A stretch of DNA of 64,000 nt from Adineta ricciae (Eukaryota > Rotifera > Eurotatoria > Adinetida > Adinetidae), in contig CAJNOJ010000162.1 of assembly GCA_905250025.1 (NCBI GenBank), positions 1-64,000 of the forward strand, written 5' to 3'. Made by a program: the position numbers and the translations under genes. Of this stretch, positions 21,704 through 33,138 are shown piece after piece (position 1 is the stretch's first letter; each line of letters opens with the position of its first letter). The notes below the pieces were generated by a model. The model saw only the letters and a list, made by a program, of their open reading frames with translations. It was not told the DNA's origin and ran no database searches.

Positions 21704-23440
21704 CTATGCACATTTAATAGTCGATGTTCTTTCTGAAACTCCATTTTCGTTGAAAGCTTCGACCGCAAAATAATAACTTTGATCAACTGTTAAGCTTTTC
21801 AATTGTAAAAAGTTCTTGTCATACACCAACCATGAACTATACAATTTGTTCGGAGCAATACCCCAAAGAACGTTATAGCCTTGACAATTCGCTTGTTGTT
21901 CCCATGTAATTATTGCATCACGTCGATCTTGATATCGTCTCACCAATAAATTTGTTACTTTTCTGGGTGATCGACCTCTACCACGACCGAAGATTCGCAA
22001 GTCCGATATTGCAAGTCTTGGCGTTGGTACATGAATGTTTCTGTAACGAACATATCGAACCATTCGAGGAGTACCTATTTCAATATAATCATTAGGCACA
22101 TCTTTGTAACTTGTTTTTCTATCGACTAACACCCACCAAGTTTTCCGATCAAGCGAAGCTTCGATAAAATAACGATGATACAATCCTGGTTTCTTGCCAA
22201 ATATATTCGATTGAAAATCATGATAATTGAGCTGAATTGCATTGACAGTTGACGTATTAACCAAATCAATTTCTATCCATTGTTGACCATCGTTCTTTTC
22301 TGCTACCCAAAATGTTTTCACATTTTCATCAACTAAATGTTCTCCTCGATATCTCTCATAGGTAGACGACACTTGAACTGGTTTCTTATAAGACAACAAC
22401 ATCCAACCAGTAAATGTACCCATCTTTCCTGCAACAGCTGGTGCATAATGAGGATAATCTCCAAATGTTGTATCGGTGTACATCAAACCCTCTTTGTCGA
22501 AACCTGTTAGAAACATACATATACGTCGTTCCCAATTCATATTGACAGACAGAGCCATCGTCGCAAAATGCCAATGTTTATTCTCGGGTCCTATGACTGT
22601 ACTACCATGTCCAGCACCGTTCATAAATCCACCCGGTTTATACGACACCGGGTTGTTTGGTGCATAACGATATGGTCCAAGCGGTGATTTACTCATGTAA
22701 ACACCGTCACCGTAGACATTGAATTCGGTACCAGGAGCAGCATATTGCATATAATATGTATTATTGTATTTAGTTAACCAAGCACCTTCCATATATCCTT
22801 CAATAACGGTGTCACCATGATTTTCACCGAAACGTTCCCATCCATGTTTGCTTTCGTCTAGATTGAACAGTTCATAGATTTGTTTCGATGGACGAAAGAG
22901 ATCATTTTTGTCCAATGTTCGTGCTCGAAGGGGATAAACATTTGATGATCCCCAGAACATGTATGCCTTATCATCATCGTCAATAAAGAGTGCTGGATCT
23001 TGTAAATCACTTAGAATGAAAGGTACTGCTTTCCAATCGCCTTTCTTCGGATTGTCGGTGTAGAGAATACTCATCGAACCGGAGGGATCGCCGGCAACAT
23101 ATAAAACTAAATCTTTATAATTATGAGCAGCTGGTGCGTTCGATCCTTGAAAATACCATTTTTCAGGTGTGATGAATGTCCAAGTAAGTAAATCCGTGGA
23201 ATGCCAATAGCCCATCGAACGTGTCACAAACATATAATATTCATTTCGAAATTTCACCACGGCTGGATCAGCTCCTGAACGATACGAAATATTTTCGTGC
23301 GCATTGTAAATTGCGTACGTGTAATCAATATTGATTGGATTGCAATATGTATTCAATTGTGTTGATTGTCCATTGACAGATAATAGATAACTGATATTCA
23401 GTACAGTAAAAATCAATGCTGTCTGGATTACTCTATCCAT
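21704..23440 (-). CDS. secreted GH43-type glycoside hydrolase with F5/8C and FN3 domains (copy A)
   Basis: This is a 578-residue, single-exon protein. A signal peptide (residues 1-25, ending VNGQS) is followed by a five-bladed GH43-like catalytic domain (about 30-330). It carries the three expected acids: Asp58 in SGADPAVV (general base), Asp148 in LQDPALFID (pKa modulator) and Glu218 in YMEGAW (acid). Residues about 335-475 form a discoidin/F5-8C (CBM32-like) domain, and about 485-575 an FN3 domain. The family removes arabinose or xylose units from plant or algal polysaccharides, so a digestive or scavenging role outside the cell is likely. The family is otherwise mainly bacterial and fungal, and horizontal origin is inferred. 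It is transcribed away from the receptor gene at 24534. A second, truncated copy lies at 41620-43087. Confidence 0.85.
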   Translation of the reverse strand: MDRVIQTALIFTVLNISYLLSVNGQSTQLNTYCNPINIDYTYAIYNAHENISYRSGADPAVVKFRNEYYMFVTRSMGYWHSTDLLTWTFITPEKWYFQGSNAPAAHNYKDLVLYVAGDPSGSMSILYTDNPKKGDWKAVPFILSDLQDPALFIDDDDKAYMFWGSSNVYPLRARTLDKNDLFRPSKQIYELFNLDESKHGWERFGENHGDTVIEGYMEGAWLTKYNNTYYMQYAAPGTEFNVYGDGVYMSKSPLGPYRYAPNNPVSYKPGGFMNGAGHGSTVIGPENKHWHFATMALSVNMNWERRICMFLTGFDKEGLMYTDTTFGDYPHYAPAVAGKMGTFTGWMLLSYKKPVQVSSTYERYRGEHLVDENVKTFWVAEKNDGQQWIEIDLVNTSTVNAIQLNYHDFQSNIFGKKPGLYHRYFIEASLDRKTWWVLVDRKTSYKDVPNDYIEIGTPRMVRYVRYRNIHVPTPRLAISDLRIFGRGRGRSPRKVTNLLVRRYQDRRDAIITWEQQANCQGYNVLWGIAPNKLYSSWLVYDKNFLQLKSLTVDQSYYFAVEAFNENGVSERTSTIKCA

Positions 23441-24533
23441 GATGATGTACGATTATCAAGGACGTTTGTTACATAAATAGTCAAATAAGCAGAGAAAACC
23501 AAGTTACTTTACTTAGAGATTACGATCGATGCTATGGTATTCAAATAGGTTGTTTGACGAAATGTCAAATGGATTATAATTAGTAAGAAAAAAAAACAAT
23601 GTGACAGAATAAACGAGGGTTAAATATCACGATAATGGATAATATTTACCAACAATCTATTCCCTGGTGATGAATGACAATCCAATATTATCGAACAAAA
23701 GAAATCGACCGCAAATCTCAGTCATCGCACATATTCTTATTCGTATAAACACGAGTATACACGCGAGTCATGTAATCAAGCTACTACCCTAAGAATGCAG
23801 ATAGAGAAATATGAAAAGTTTGAATGGCATAAATAAACGTATTCAATAGGAAAATCTTCATTCTAGATATTTCTCAAGACTAAACGAGCTGTTGCTATGG
23901 AGTGTTCTGTCGATTCGTTGTATAAAACCGGTTTCCAACAATCGAATGTGAAAGCCGTAAATGATTGGTCTGTTGCTTCGCCCACATCAATCTTCCAGCA
24001 GAGTATTCTATAGGACTGTAGACAAGGGAATGTTCTGATGAGAAAAATCGGAAGACTTTTCCATGACTCTTGAAGCAACGTCAAAAATGAAACACACGTT
24101 TATCGATCAGTGTTTAATGAAGATTACGCTCAGCCAGAAGAGAAAGATATGCAAGTATGCTTCTAGCAATCATATATCGAAGGATAAAAACAGAAAAAAA
24201 TCTATTTTGTCAGTTTTTCAATGAAAAATGTCCTTTGCGGATGTGGGCGATATCTAAAAAAAGGAGTTCATCTGAAGTTGATACGTTCTTCTGCTTGCCA
24301 TCGATCTTAACAAAGAAAGTCTTTTTTATTGGAGCACACGTGAAACTGATCTATCAAAATTCTGTGAAATACGTCAGCTCTTGTTGAATAATACACTGAC
24401 ACCTGCTGTGGAATATTAATTTTATCAACAATTAAAGGAAAGTTTTTTTTTTCTATTTTGCGGAAAACGGAACAAATGTTCTTTATACAATTGACACTCA
24501 AAGTGCATACGCAGAATCAGTTTATTCTTTTCT
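23441..24533. other. divergent intergenic region of copy A
   Basis: This 1.1 kb separates the leftward GH43 gene from the rightward receptor and should carry both promoters. A short minus-strand frame (24084-23863) has some protein-like composition (CWKIDVGEATDQSF) but no domain that I know. The first 840 bases or so have no counterpart in copy B, where a contig join removes them. Confidence 0.45.
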
Positions 24534-27500
24534 ATGGAAAACATGTTTTACCTGAAATACATCTTTCTCGTCCAGTGGATTGTAGCAACACCACATATTC
24601 ATCTTTACTTTCCGATGGATGACATAAGTAACAACGAATACAGCGATGCGATAGGCATCCGATACAATTGCTTTCGCCTCGCTGCGAATGCAGAACAAGC
24701 AAAGATTACTCGACAGATCTCCTCGTATTGCTTGAGCGAATCACCGTCAACCTTCCGCATCGAAAAAGATCCCACACTACCAACACATTCCTTCTCAAGT
24801 CTCGCAAAAAGGAACATCACCGGTGAAGATCTATACCTTTGGTCAGCACCGATTGATATCATCGAACAATATCAAATCTTTTTACAGTCAAATGATTTAT
24901 TATTAGCCAAAGCCATCTTCTACAATTGTACATTACCGCGATTCGGATCGGTATGCCAATACGAATTGTTTTACCAATACGAAAATGATTCATCCTTACA
25001 TGAGATGATTCATAACTATTATGAAAGTTATCGATATCACTCAACTGACATGACGTGTTACGTTCACATGAAGTGCAAACGTGGTTACCCACCTGCGTGT
25101 TTAGATTGGACGGAGATTTGTGATGGTAAAGTTGATTGTCTTGATGGAAACTATGACGAAGAACATTGTTGGCAGTTGGAACTGAATCAATGTGAAGAAA
25201 ATGATTATCAATGTACGATTGGACAATGCATACCAAAAGAATTTGTTGAAGACGATTCGAGAACGTTTGATTGTGTTGACAGTTCAGATGAACATAATAC
25301 ATTAGTTACTGACTATTTGGCTGTGCGTGGCAATTATGAGCCGGCATTCGGATATGAAGACATTCGATGTCAACGTACATTTTTGACAAGTTCTTGTCGA
25401 GAAGAACGACGATATTTACTCGTTCAATCGATGTTTTCTATCAAAGATGATTCGATTTCGGACAAATGTTGGTCCGCTTTTAAATGTTACTTTGCTTTAC
25501 CGAATCCAACTTATCCCACGATCACAAAAGAGATTATCGATACAGAGTGTGTGCCAACATTACAACAAACTTGTCCAGACATGCTAGCTGTTCCTAATAC
25601 TCCGGCCTTCTTCGGATACATTTACACCGCTTATAAAAAGAACGATCCGCCTTACGTCGACAACTATGTTTTACCTTATTTGTGCTCGAATAAACCCTTT
25701 GGCCATGGATTACTCGATCTAGTTCTCGATGTGTCAACGAACGAAACAACTTGTTTTAGAATTAATCACTCAATTAACATCATGACTTTTCATACAGCTA
25801 ATTGGAATTCGCAGTACGAAACGCCCATCAATGGTATATTTCGTCAAATACGAGAAATCGAACCGATGATCAACTTTCCGCCAAAGCTATGCAATGAATC
25901 GCATTTTTATCAATGCAAGAATTCGTTGAAATGTATTCCATTCCATCGTTTGATGAATGGCGTTCCTGACTGTCCGTACGACGATGATGAGAACATTTTC
26001 AAACATACCAATGCTAGGCTATTCGCGAGGTTAAAATCGAAGTATTATAAGTGTTATTTTATTGATAAGTACATTCCTCACTCAGCAATTTCAAATTTTA
26101 AGTGTGATTGCAGAGAGTTGGACGACCTTTTCTGTGAAGATGAACACATTTTTGAGAATTTTACCAAGCGAACGATATCGTTTCAAACCATTTGTGATGG
26201 ATTTCAAGAATTGTATCCAATCCAGATCGACGGAAAGAACCAAACCGATGAAACTAGGTGTGAACAATGGGAATGCGATAATATCTATACACGTTGTGAT
26301 GGAATATGGGATTGTTTACACGGAGAAGATGAACTTAACTGTGATTCCTCACCGGCGTTCTCAAAATGCTCTTCTGATTCTCGACTCTGCGTAAATAAAA
26401 CGACATCGGCGTTCACGTGTTTACCAGTTGAGTACGTTAACGATGGTAAAGTCGACTGCCTTGGTGGTACCGATGAACAAAAGTTATGTCCGGCGACACT
26501 ACTGTATACACAACGGCGATTTTACTGTATTACCAATAACTCTTTACGGTGTCTGCCATCCGCTCAGCTGTGCAATGGTCACAAAGATTGCCTATACGGA
26601 GACGATGAACAGTTCTGCCAGCAAAATCGATCGATGTACATGAGTATTTGCAAAGATGAATACATATTATTAGCTTCCGATGTGGAAAGATTCTTATGTA
26701 ACGTTTCAGGAGGTACCCGAAGAGCTGCACTGAAACATTTTACAATTAACGGATTTTCTCAATCATCCGAAAATCAAGTGGACGATGATGAAACCATCGA
26801 CATAGCAAGTTTAAACAAGTATAGGCCAGTTCGGTTATTGGATGATCCTCGTTGCTATCGTGGCCTTGATGTACGTGTTTGGTTGAACAAACCAATGAAT
26901 ATCTATACAAGCGCTTGTCTTTGTCCGCCGAGTTATTACGGAGATCGATGCCAATATCAAAACGAACGCTTAAGTCTATCCATTCGTTTTCATGCATCTG
27001 CTCTAGCAAGACAAAGTCCGTTCATAATACTCGTTTTGTTAATTGATAATACCAACCGACGAACGATTCAATCTTATGAGCAATTCACTTATTTGCCCAT
27101 TCGAGATTGTAAAATCAAATTTAATCTCTATTTACTCTATTCAACGCGACCAAAGCAGATGAATAAAACTTACTCGATACATATCAATATTTATGAACAG
27201 CACTCGTTACAACATCGAGCGAGTTTACTCTACCCTGTGAAATTCTTATTTCTACCGGTTCATCGTTTGGCATTCATCGTCGACATTCCATTTGTGGACG
27301 ATGAATATTTTACACACAGAATCTGTTCAGATAAGCGATGTCTTCATGGACGCTGCGTTCAGTATGCCAATACAAAGCAAACGTTTTGTCAATGCGAACA
27401 AGATTGGTCAGGGAAGTTTTGTCACATTCCGTACAACTGTACTTGTTCATCGAATTCCTTGTGTGTGGGTGCCTTGAATAACCGTCGACCGATATGCATT

Positions 27501-29294
27501 TGTCCGGAGAAATACTTCGGCGCTCAATGTTATATTCGAAATCGATTCTGTGATAGTTCTCCGTGCCAAAACCATGGTAAATGTGTTCCACACGATGATT
27601 TTATGCTATCGACAAATGAAGAGAATTATTTCTGTATTTGTTCGAAAGGTTTCAGCGGAAAACAATGCGAACGACTCGATACTCAAATTGATTTGATATT
27701 CGATAAAAATCTTCGTCTCTCTCCTTCGCTTTTCATTCATTTCATAACGATCATTCCAATCTATCCATGGATTCTTAGCATTCCTAAATCTTCACCACAG
27801 AGATTAACAACTTTGCAAACAATATCTCAAGCAACGAACTCGTTGAAAATCTATTGGTCTCGACCATTCCATCTAACATTCATCGAAACCTTCGATAAAA
27901 CTTACTATTTACCTGTTATTCAACCAGTGTATAACTATTCCCAAACAATCGTGAGAACAGTCGATTTGTCAAATCGCTGTCCACCGATCAGTGAACTAAT
28001 GAGTGCAACTTTTGCCCAACTTCATCTACTTGATCGGATCAAATCCTATCATTTGATTTGTCAACGTTCTTCTCCGCATCTGCAATGTTTTCACGATGAT
28101 GTTCACCTTTGTTTATGTTACGACCATGGGAAAAAACGTTTAGCAAACTGCTTCAAATTCGATCATCAAATGAAATTCGATTGTTTCGGGCGCAACGAAT
28201 GCGAAAACGACGGACAATGTTTTCAAGACTCACCCGTTTGTCCTAGACGATCGATCTGTGTCTGTTCTCTATGTCACTATGGAAGTCGATGTCAATTTAC
28301 AACGAGCGAGTTCGGCCTATCACTCGACGCTATTCTAGCTTACTATATCATTCCAGATGCTAATATTTTCCATCAAACACCCATTGTGAAACTCAGCTTT
28401 TCATTGACGATCGTATTTATTATTCTAGGATTGATCAATGGAACTCTTTCATTTGTCACATTCAAAAATAAACGTGTACTGACAGTTGGTTGTGGGATCT
28501 ATTTATTAAGTTTGTCGATAATCACGATCTGCACGATGATTTTATTTGGGCTAAAGTATTTTATTTACTTGTCGAGTCAAATCACGATACCATCGAACGT
28601 CTCGTTCCTTCGAATGCAATGTTCTTCGTTAGATTTTCTTCTACGGATTTGTCTTCATATGGATCAATGGTTAACAGCGTGCATTGCGATAGAGAGAGTA
28701 ATGACTGTGATTCAAGGTGTTCATTTCGAGAAAGAAAAAAGTAAAAGGTGGGCGAAAAAGATACTAATTCTGCTTTTGATTGCCGTTGTGTTAACATCAT
28801 TACATGATCCGCTCCATCGTCGATTATTTGAAGAGCAAGATAATGATAATAAGAGACGAATTTGGTGCATCGTAAGTTATTCTCCGAAAATGCAAACCTA
28901 CAATCGAATTATCAATACACTGCATTTTTTCATTCCATTTCTTGCCAATTTGATATCATCGATTATTTTAATCACCAAAAAATCACATCACCACTCGTCT
29001 CTACAACAACATTGCTCGCGTAAAAAAACGTTATGTCGACAATTCGCCGAGCATCGGCATCTGTTAGTGGCACCTGTTATACTATTCTTTCTCGGGCTGC
29101 CACGACTGTTTCTTTCCTACGTATCCAAATGTATGAATTCCGCGAAAGATTCGTGGATATTTCTCTGCGGATATTTCATTTCTTTTATTCCGCCGGTGAT
29201 TTCTTTTCTCATCTTTGTTCTGCCATCTAAATTCTATAGAAAAGAATGGCGAAAGTCGATTCGTTGGCGACCAAACAGCATCTTTCCGAATTGA
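24534..29294 (+). CDS. giant LDLa/EGF ectodomain receptor with C-terminal 7TM (copy A)
   Basis: A single open frame of 1586 residues. A signal peptide (about 1-20) leads to a Cys-rich ectodomain with about six LDL-receptor class A repeats. Their acidic Ca-binding ends are seen near residues 205 (CDGKVDCLDG), 240, 485, 600 (CDGIWDCLHGEDE), 645 and 690. EGF-like modules follow near 795 (CPPSYYGDRC), 930-1020 (HGRC...CSKGFSGKQC) and 1240-1275. Seven membrane helices occupy about 1283-1575, with Glu-Arg at the end of helix 3 (CIAIERVMTV) as in rhodopsin-family GPCRs. The tail is short. The layout recalls LGR/relaxin receptors and bdelloid multi-LDLa orphans, but there are no leucine-rich repeats. 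It is probably a cell-surface receptor; the ligand is unknown. The lack of introns over 4.8 kb is notable. Copy B is at 43357-48124. Confidence 0.85.
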   Translation: MENMFYLKYIFLVQWIVATPHIHLYFPMDDISNNEYSDAIGIRYNCFRLAANAEQAKITRQISSYCLSESPSTFRIEKDPTLPTHSFSSLAKRNITGEDLYLWSAPIDIIEQYQIFLQSNDLLLAKAIFYNCTLPRFGSVCQYELFYQYENDSSLHEMIHNYYESYRYHSTDMTCYVHMKCKRGYPPACLDWTEICDGKVDCLDGNYDEEHCWQLELNQCEENDYQCTIGQCIPKEFVEDDSRTFDCVDSSDEHNTLVTDYLAVRGNYEPAFGYEDIRCQRTFLTSSCREERRYLLVQSMFSIKDDSISDKCWSAFKCYFALPNPTYPTITKEIIDTECVPTLQQTCPDMLAVPNTPAFFGYIYTAYKKNDPPYVDNYVLPYLCSNKPFGHGLLDLVLDVSTNETTCFRINHSINIMTFHTANWNSQYETPINGIFRQIREIEPMINFPPKLCNESHFYQCKNSLKCIPFHRLMNGVPDCPYDDDENIFKHTNARLFARLKSKYYKCYFIDKYIPHSAISNFKCDCRELDDLFCEDEHIFENFTKRTISFQTICDGFQELYPIQIDGKNQTDETRCEQWECDNIYTRCDGIWDCLHGEDELNCDSSPAFSKCSSDSRLCVNKTTSAFTCLPVEYVNDGKVDCLGGTDEQKLCPATLLYTQRRFYCITNNSLRCLPSAQLCNGHKDCLYGDDEQFCQQNRSMYMSICKDEYILLASDVERFLCNVSGGTRRAALKHFTINGFSQSSENQVDDDETIDIASLNKYRPVRLLDDPRCYRGLDVRVWLNKPMNIYTSACLCPPSYYGDRCQYQNERLSLSIRFHASALARQSPFIILVLLIDNTNRRTIQSYEQFTYLPIRDCKIKFNLYLLYSTRPKQMNKTYSIHINIYEQHSLQHRASLLYPVKFLFLPVHRLAFIVDIPFVDDEYFTHRICSDKRCLHGRCVQYANTKQTFCQCEQDWSGKFCHIPYNCTCSSNSLCVGALNNRRPICICPEKYFGAQCYIRNRFCDSSPCQNHGKCVPHDDFMLSTNEENYFCICSKGFSGKQCERLDTQIDLIFDKNLRLSPSLFIHFITIIPIYPWILSIPKSSPQRLTTLQTISQATNSLKIYWSRPFHLTFIETFDKTYYLPVIQPVYNYSQTIVRTVDLSNRCPPISELMSATFAQLHLLDRIKSYHLICQRSSPHLQCFHDDVHLCLCYDHGKKRLANCFKFDHQMKFDCFGRNECENDGQCFQDSPVCPRRSICVCSLCHYGSRCQFTTSEFGLSLDAILAYYIIPDANIFHQTPIVKLSFSLTIVFIILGLINGTLSFVTFKNKRVLTVGCGIYLLSLSIITICTMILFGLKYFIYLSSQITIPSNVSFLRMQCSSLDFLLRICLHMDQWLTACIAIERVMTVIQGVHFEKEKSKRWAKKILILLLIAVVLTSLHDPLHRRLFEEQDNDNKRRIWCIVSYSPKMQTYNRIINTLHFFIPFLANLISSIILITKKSHHHSSLQQHCSRKKTLCRQFAEHRHLLVAPVILFFLGLPRLFLSYVSKCMNSAKDSWIFLCGYFISFIPPVISFLIFVLPSKFYRKEWRKSIRWRPNSIFPN

Positions 29295-29936
29295 TTCTTC
29301 GTTTCTGCTTGCTTTGCTTTCTTTCTATATCGCCGATCGAGTCAATGTGTTTGCTGACCCACTCGCTATTGTCAAATATTTCACTAGTTCTTGTATTCAA
29401 TACGAGAACAAACTAATCTATCTATCAATTAAACCGAAACCGTCCAAAGTACTATATTTTATTTCCATTCTTTTTCTTTTCATTTAGCTTCTTTTTTCAT
29501 ATGACACATCACACATGTTGCCGATTTTTCCACGATTGTGGCGCAGTTACGCGCAATCGTACCGCAATTACGGGTCACAGACGCACACCAATACCATACA
29601 TACACAAACCTATATTTTTCTCTATGTTTATTCTCTCTTCTCGAACAAAAGACATAAGTCATGGATCCTTTTCTCTTTTGTTTCATGTGGCCAGCTTTCG
29701 TGTGACAACTAACCGTTGGTTTTTTCGTCTAAGTAGTAATATCACACTAATAAAGCTTTGTTGTAAAAAAAAACACTTGAGAATGTTCTCGTTGAATTTC
29801 GATGAAAAACATCGATGACACATATAAGAATGCAACGCATCGGTACGTTTTCTCGTAGTTGTGAAATTACACTTTTCGAGAACGTTTAAATATGCAGCAG
29901 TGTTGCCTTATTTGATTTCATTTCGAATCTGGAAAG
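29295..29936. other. intergenic, receptor to ankyrin gene (copy A)
   Basis: No gene is visible. AATAAA-type signals lie near 29750 (actaataaagc), suitable as the receptor's poly(A) signal. Compared with copy B (48125-48919), copy A lacks a segment of about 189 bases after 29324. Confidence 0.5.
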
Positions 29937-32781
29937 ATGGCGTTTAGCATAAGCTTTGCAAATGTGTTAAAAGAAGATTCTGCAAGTATTAAAAATCAGT
30001 TGATCGAACTAGTTCGTTCAGGTAAATCGGCCGAACTGCAGGTATTCCTACGTGATAGAAAGTCATCACGTAGTTTACTCACTTCAATGTTCACAAATGC
30101 ATCGACAAAGGATTATATAAGTCTATTGATGATGGCTGTCACCGCTGGTAATGATGTGATAGTGCGTCAGATACTCCTCCACTCACCAAATATGGCCGAA
30201 ACTATTCAATTGAGAGGTCGAATACATAGTGTTGATGGGACTTTCGTCGACAATGTAACTGCACTATGGTGTGCGCTTGATCGAGCACATTTTACGGTGG
30301 CCCGTACTTTGATTGAGGTGGGTAAAGCGAATGTTAATCATGGTCCCATTCACCCATTGTTAATTGATGCTGTCATTAGAGGAAGACTTGATATCGTCCG
30401 TTTTCTAGTTGAAAATGAATACGCTGATATAAATGAAGTTAAAACCAAGGATCAAGTTGAATGTAACAGTTCAATTCTAGCGACTATGATCGGTCAGTCA
30501 GAGATGGCCAAATATTCCATGAAAAACAATGCTCAGTTAGAAGCGAAGATGTCTCTAGGTGGAAATACCGCACTAGCCGTTGCGGCCATCAATGGAAATC
30601 TAGAATTGGTACGATGGTTGTGCATGGCTGGTGCTTCACTAACGACATATAATGATGCGAAAAAAACACCAATAGTATTAGCAGCCGAAAATGAATATTT
30701 TGACATCGTTGGATATTTCCTTGAGCAAGATCATCGTGAGGCTGTATTCGATGATTTGGAACTTGCTGCCGCGTTATATATACTTACCGATAAAGAAACT
30801 TCAAAAGAAAAATCCGAATGGAGCATCGAATTATTAAAATATTCACTAGTCAAACGGATACAGTTCGAGGTATTGAAGGTTGTCGCTGAACCAGTTGATC
30901 TCTATAGCAATCAACGTGAATGTCAGACAGTTGACGAGTTTAATCAGATTCAAGCTGATGATAATCGTTTACATGTTGAAGCGTTACTTATCCAAGAACG
31001 TGTTCTGTTGTCTAGAGATGAAAATCTATCGCTGTCTTGGCTATTCGACCGAGCGATGGCATTCGTTAACCGAAATCAATTTGACCAATGTCTCGATCTG
31101 ATTCTGCATATTTTTCATTTATCTCAACACGGTAAATCTCAGCCTTCTCCCGAACAATACTTCTGGCTCTTCTACACCATGTTTAAATCAGGAGAACCGA
31201 TTCCCGAACAACGATTCTGGGAAGTTTGTGATCTAATCTTTCAGTCGGTGGCACAAGATTTCGATCCATCTCACAAAAGAGATCAACTACATTTACTTGG
31301 ACTGGCTACAAAAGTGAGTCGAACAAACCATATTCCTAGAAAGTCAAAACTGTTTCTTATGCTTTTCAGATTGAGCATTCCGAGATTTTGTCGATCTTGC
31401 GTGAAATCAATCTGGATTACAGTGATATCGCCAATCTCTATTGTCACGGCTCAAGGACTCAAGGAACATGTACATCGACATCCGATCGAGATTTGATAAT
31501 TGTCGCCTATTCTAAACAGAAACCGCTGACCTTCTGGGAGGACTTCGACTATTTTCATGAATTCCAATTACATAAATTACACAATAAGTACGACGTATGC
31601 GTTTATTCTGTGGAAAACTTTGAAAAATTACTGGAAAAGAACTATTTGCTATGCATTCAATGCTTATTCTTACCGAAGCAGTTCGTAGTGAAAGAAGGGA
31701 TCGACTTTCGTTCGGTTTATTTAGACAAATATTATGATCCAAAACGGATTAAACTAGTTGCTTTGTATGAAATGTACGTTTCGATGGGAATGATGCGTCA
31801 ACCGAAGAGATCGAGTGATTCTGAAGCGGTTTCAATAACAGACGATAAAAGTCAAGCAAGACGAGATTTTATATTCAAAAATCTGTTTCACGGAATTCGA
31901 TTCTTAGATCTTGCTGAGCAATTAATTGAAACACGATCGATACATGATTTAACACGTGTTTCACACTTGTTAGGCACTATGAAAGAGATAAGGGGCGATC
32001 CAACAGATGAATGCGCTCTAGATCGGTAAATTGAGCACCTTACATACAGAACTGTTTTGATTTTCTTTCTGAATTTAGTGTGTTGCAATTCGTGCGTGTC
32101 AAAAGTACCGAGATGCAATCTCGACTGAACGCACTTGTACCAAGAGAACCTCTCGTAGGTCTTTTCAAAGTTCATATTACATTTGAATATCAATCGAATT
32201 TTCAAGAAATGCGGACGAAACTTAAAAGCAAACATAACTATTCAAATTATCAATTCGCAATTCTTCGAATTTTAGACAAGAAAGATTTTCCTCATCTAAC
32301 TGCGACACGATTTTATCACGGTGAATATCCTTCAATGATTCCATCGCTTGAAAAAGAAATACGTGAAGAATTAGCCGACTTCAGCATAGAAAGTATCACG
32401 ATAACATCGTCTATTTCAAATGATGGTGTACCAAACAGTAATATGGAAATGAAATTACTTTGGGATGAGCAAATTTGCTGTTTTCAATTGTGCTATAAGG
32501 TATTTTCATGCAATCAGCGTGTTAAGAATTCAATCAAGTCAATAATATCGAAAAGAAAATCGAGCCAATCATTGCAAAGCTGTCTTTCAAGTTATAAAAT
32601 GACACGAGTTGATGAGGATAAATTTGAGTATATACTCAAAGTATCATTATCTGACTTTGATCGAAAAACAGTGTTGGAAATCCATGATGAAGTAATGAAG
32701 AGTTCAAAACTGGGTATTGTCGCATCGTCAAATATAGAACCAGAACTTGTTGTTTATCGGACGAATGAGATAACTCAATGA
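29937..32781 (+). CDS. FEM1-like ankyrin protein fused to a Pol-beta-type nucleotidyltransferase (copy A)
   Basis: Three exons: 29937-31313, 31370-32025 and 32079-32781. The introns are 56 and 53 bases (GTGAGT...TTTCAG and GTAAAT...TTTAG), the phases match, and the product has 911 residues. Residues about 50-280 are ankyrin repeats (ALWCALDRAHFTVARTLIE, TALAVAAINGNLELVRWL). Residues about 320-430 resemble the helical TPR-like part of FEM1 (EALLIQERVLLS). Exon 2 opens with a nucleotidyltransferase motif at about 484: HGSRTQG, then SDRDLIIV, that is G-S followed ten residues later by D-x-D, the metal site of Pol-beta superfamily enzymes. Exon 3 encodes a 230-residue domain that I do not recognise. 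There is no signal peptide. FEM1 proteins are substrate receptors of CUL2 ubiquitin ligases; whether that role or nucleotide transfer applies here is open. The intact copy B argues for function. Confidence 0.8.
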
Positions 32782-33138
32782 CATTGTCTTCTTCTCGAAT
32801 ATATTCTATCCAATTTGCCACACCGAATAAAAAAAGAATTTTAGTAGAGAGAGATTCACAAAAGACATCGATGTTGAATTTGCACTGATAGTGAGTCATC
32901 TTTACCAATGTTTGATAAGAAAGAACATGTGGAACACAACATGTTGTTTTTGCTTCTTATGACTTGTTATGTCAACGAATACAGTTTGGGTAAGAGATTA
33001 GCTATTTGTTCTGTTTTACTCATCAACGCATATCTGACTAATCCTATCGAAAGATTATATTTCATCCGATATTTTCAAAAAGAGCCGCTTTACGCAAAAT
33101 CGTTCTCAATTTCAGACTAAATGATAGACAAATCGGCC
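32782..33138. other. intergenic, ankyrin gene to hydrolase (copy A)
   Basis: A 70-codon frame (32908-33120) is open in both copies and differs by an in-frame three-base indel. However, it shows as many replacement changes as neutral ones and abuts the hydrolase start. I read it as the leader of the hydrolase gene, not as a gene. Confidence 0.4.

Noticed and set aside
23863-24084. 73-codon minus-strand frame with protein-like residues
   Set aside because: No domain is recognised, and copy B has no counterpart because of the gap, so conservation cannot be judged.
32908-33120. 70-codon frame before the hydrolase, open in both copies
   Set aside because: Open in both copies and with an in-frame indel, but replacement changes are as common as silent ones and it has no domain. 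Treated as leader sequence.
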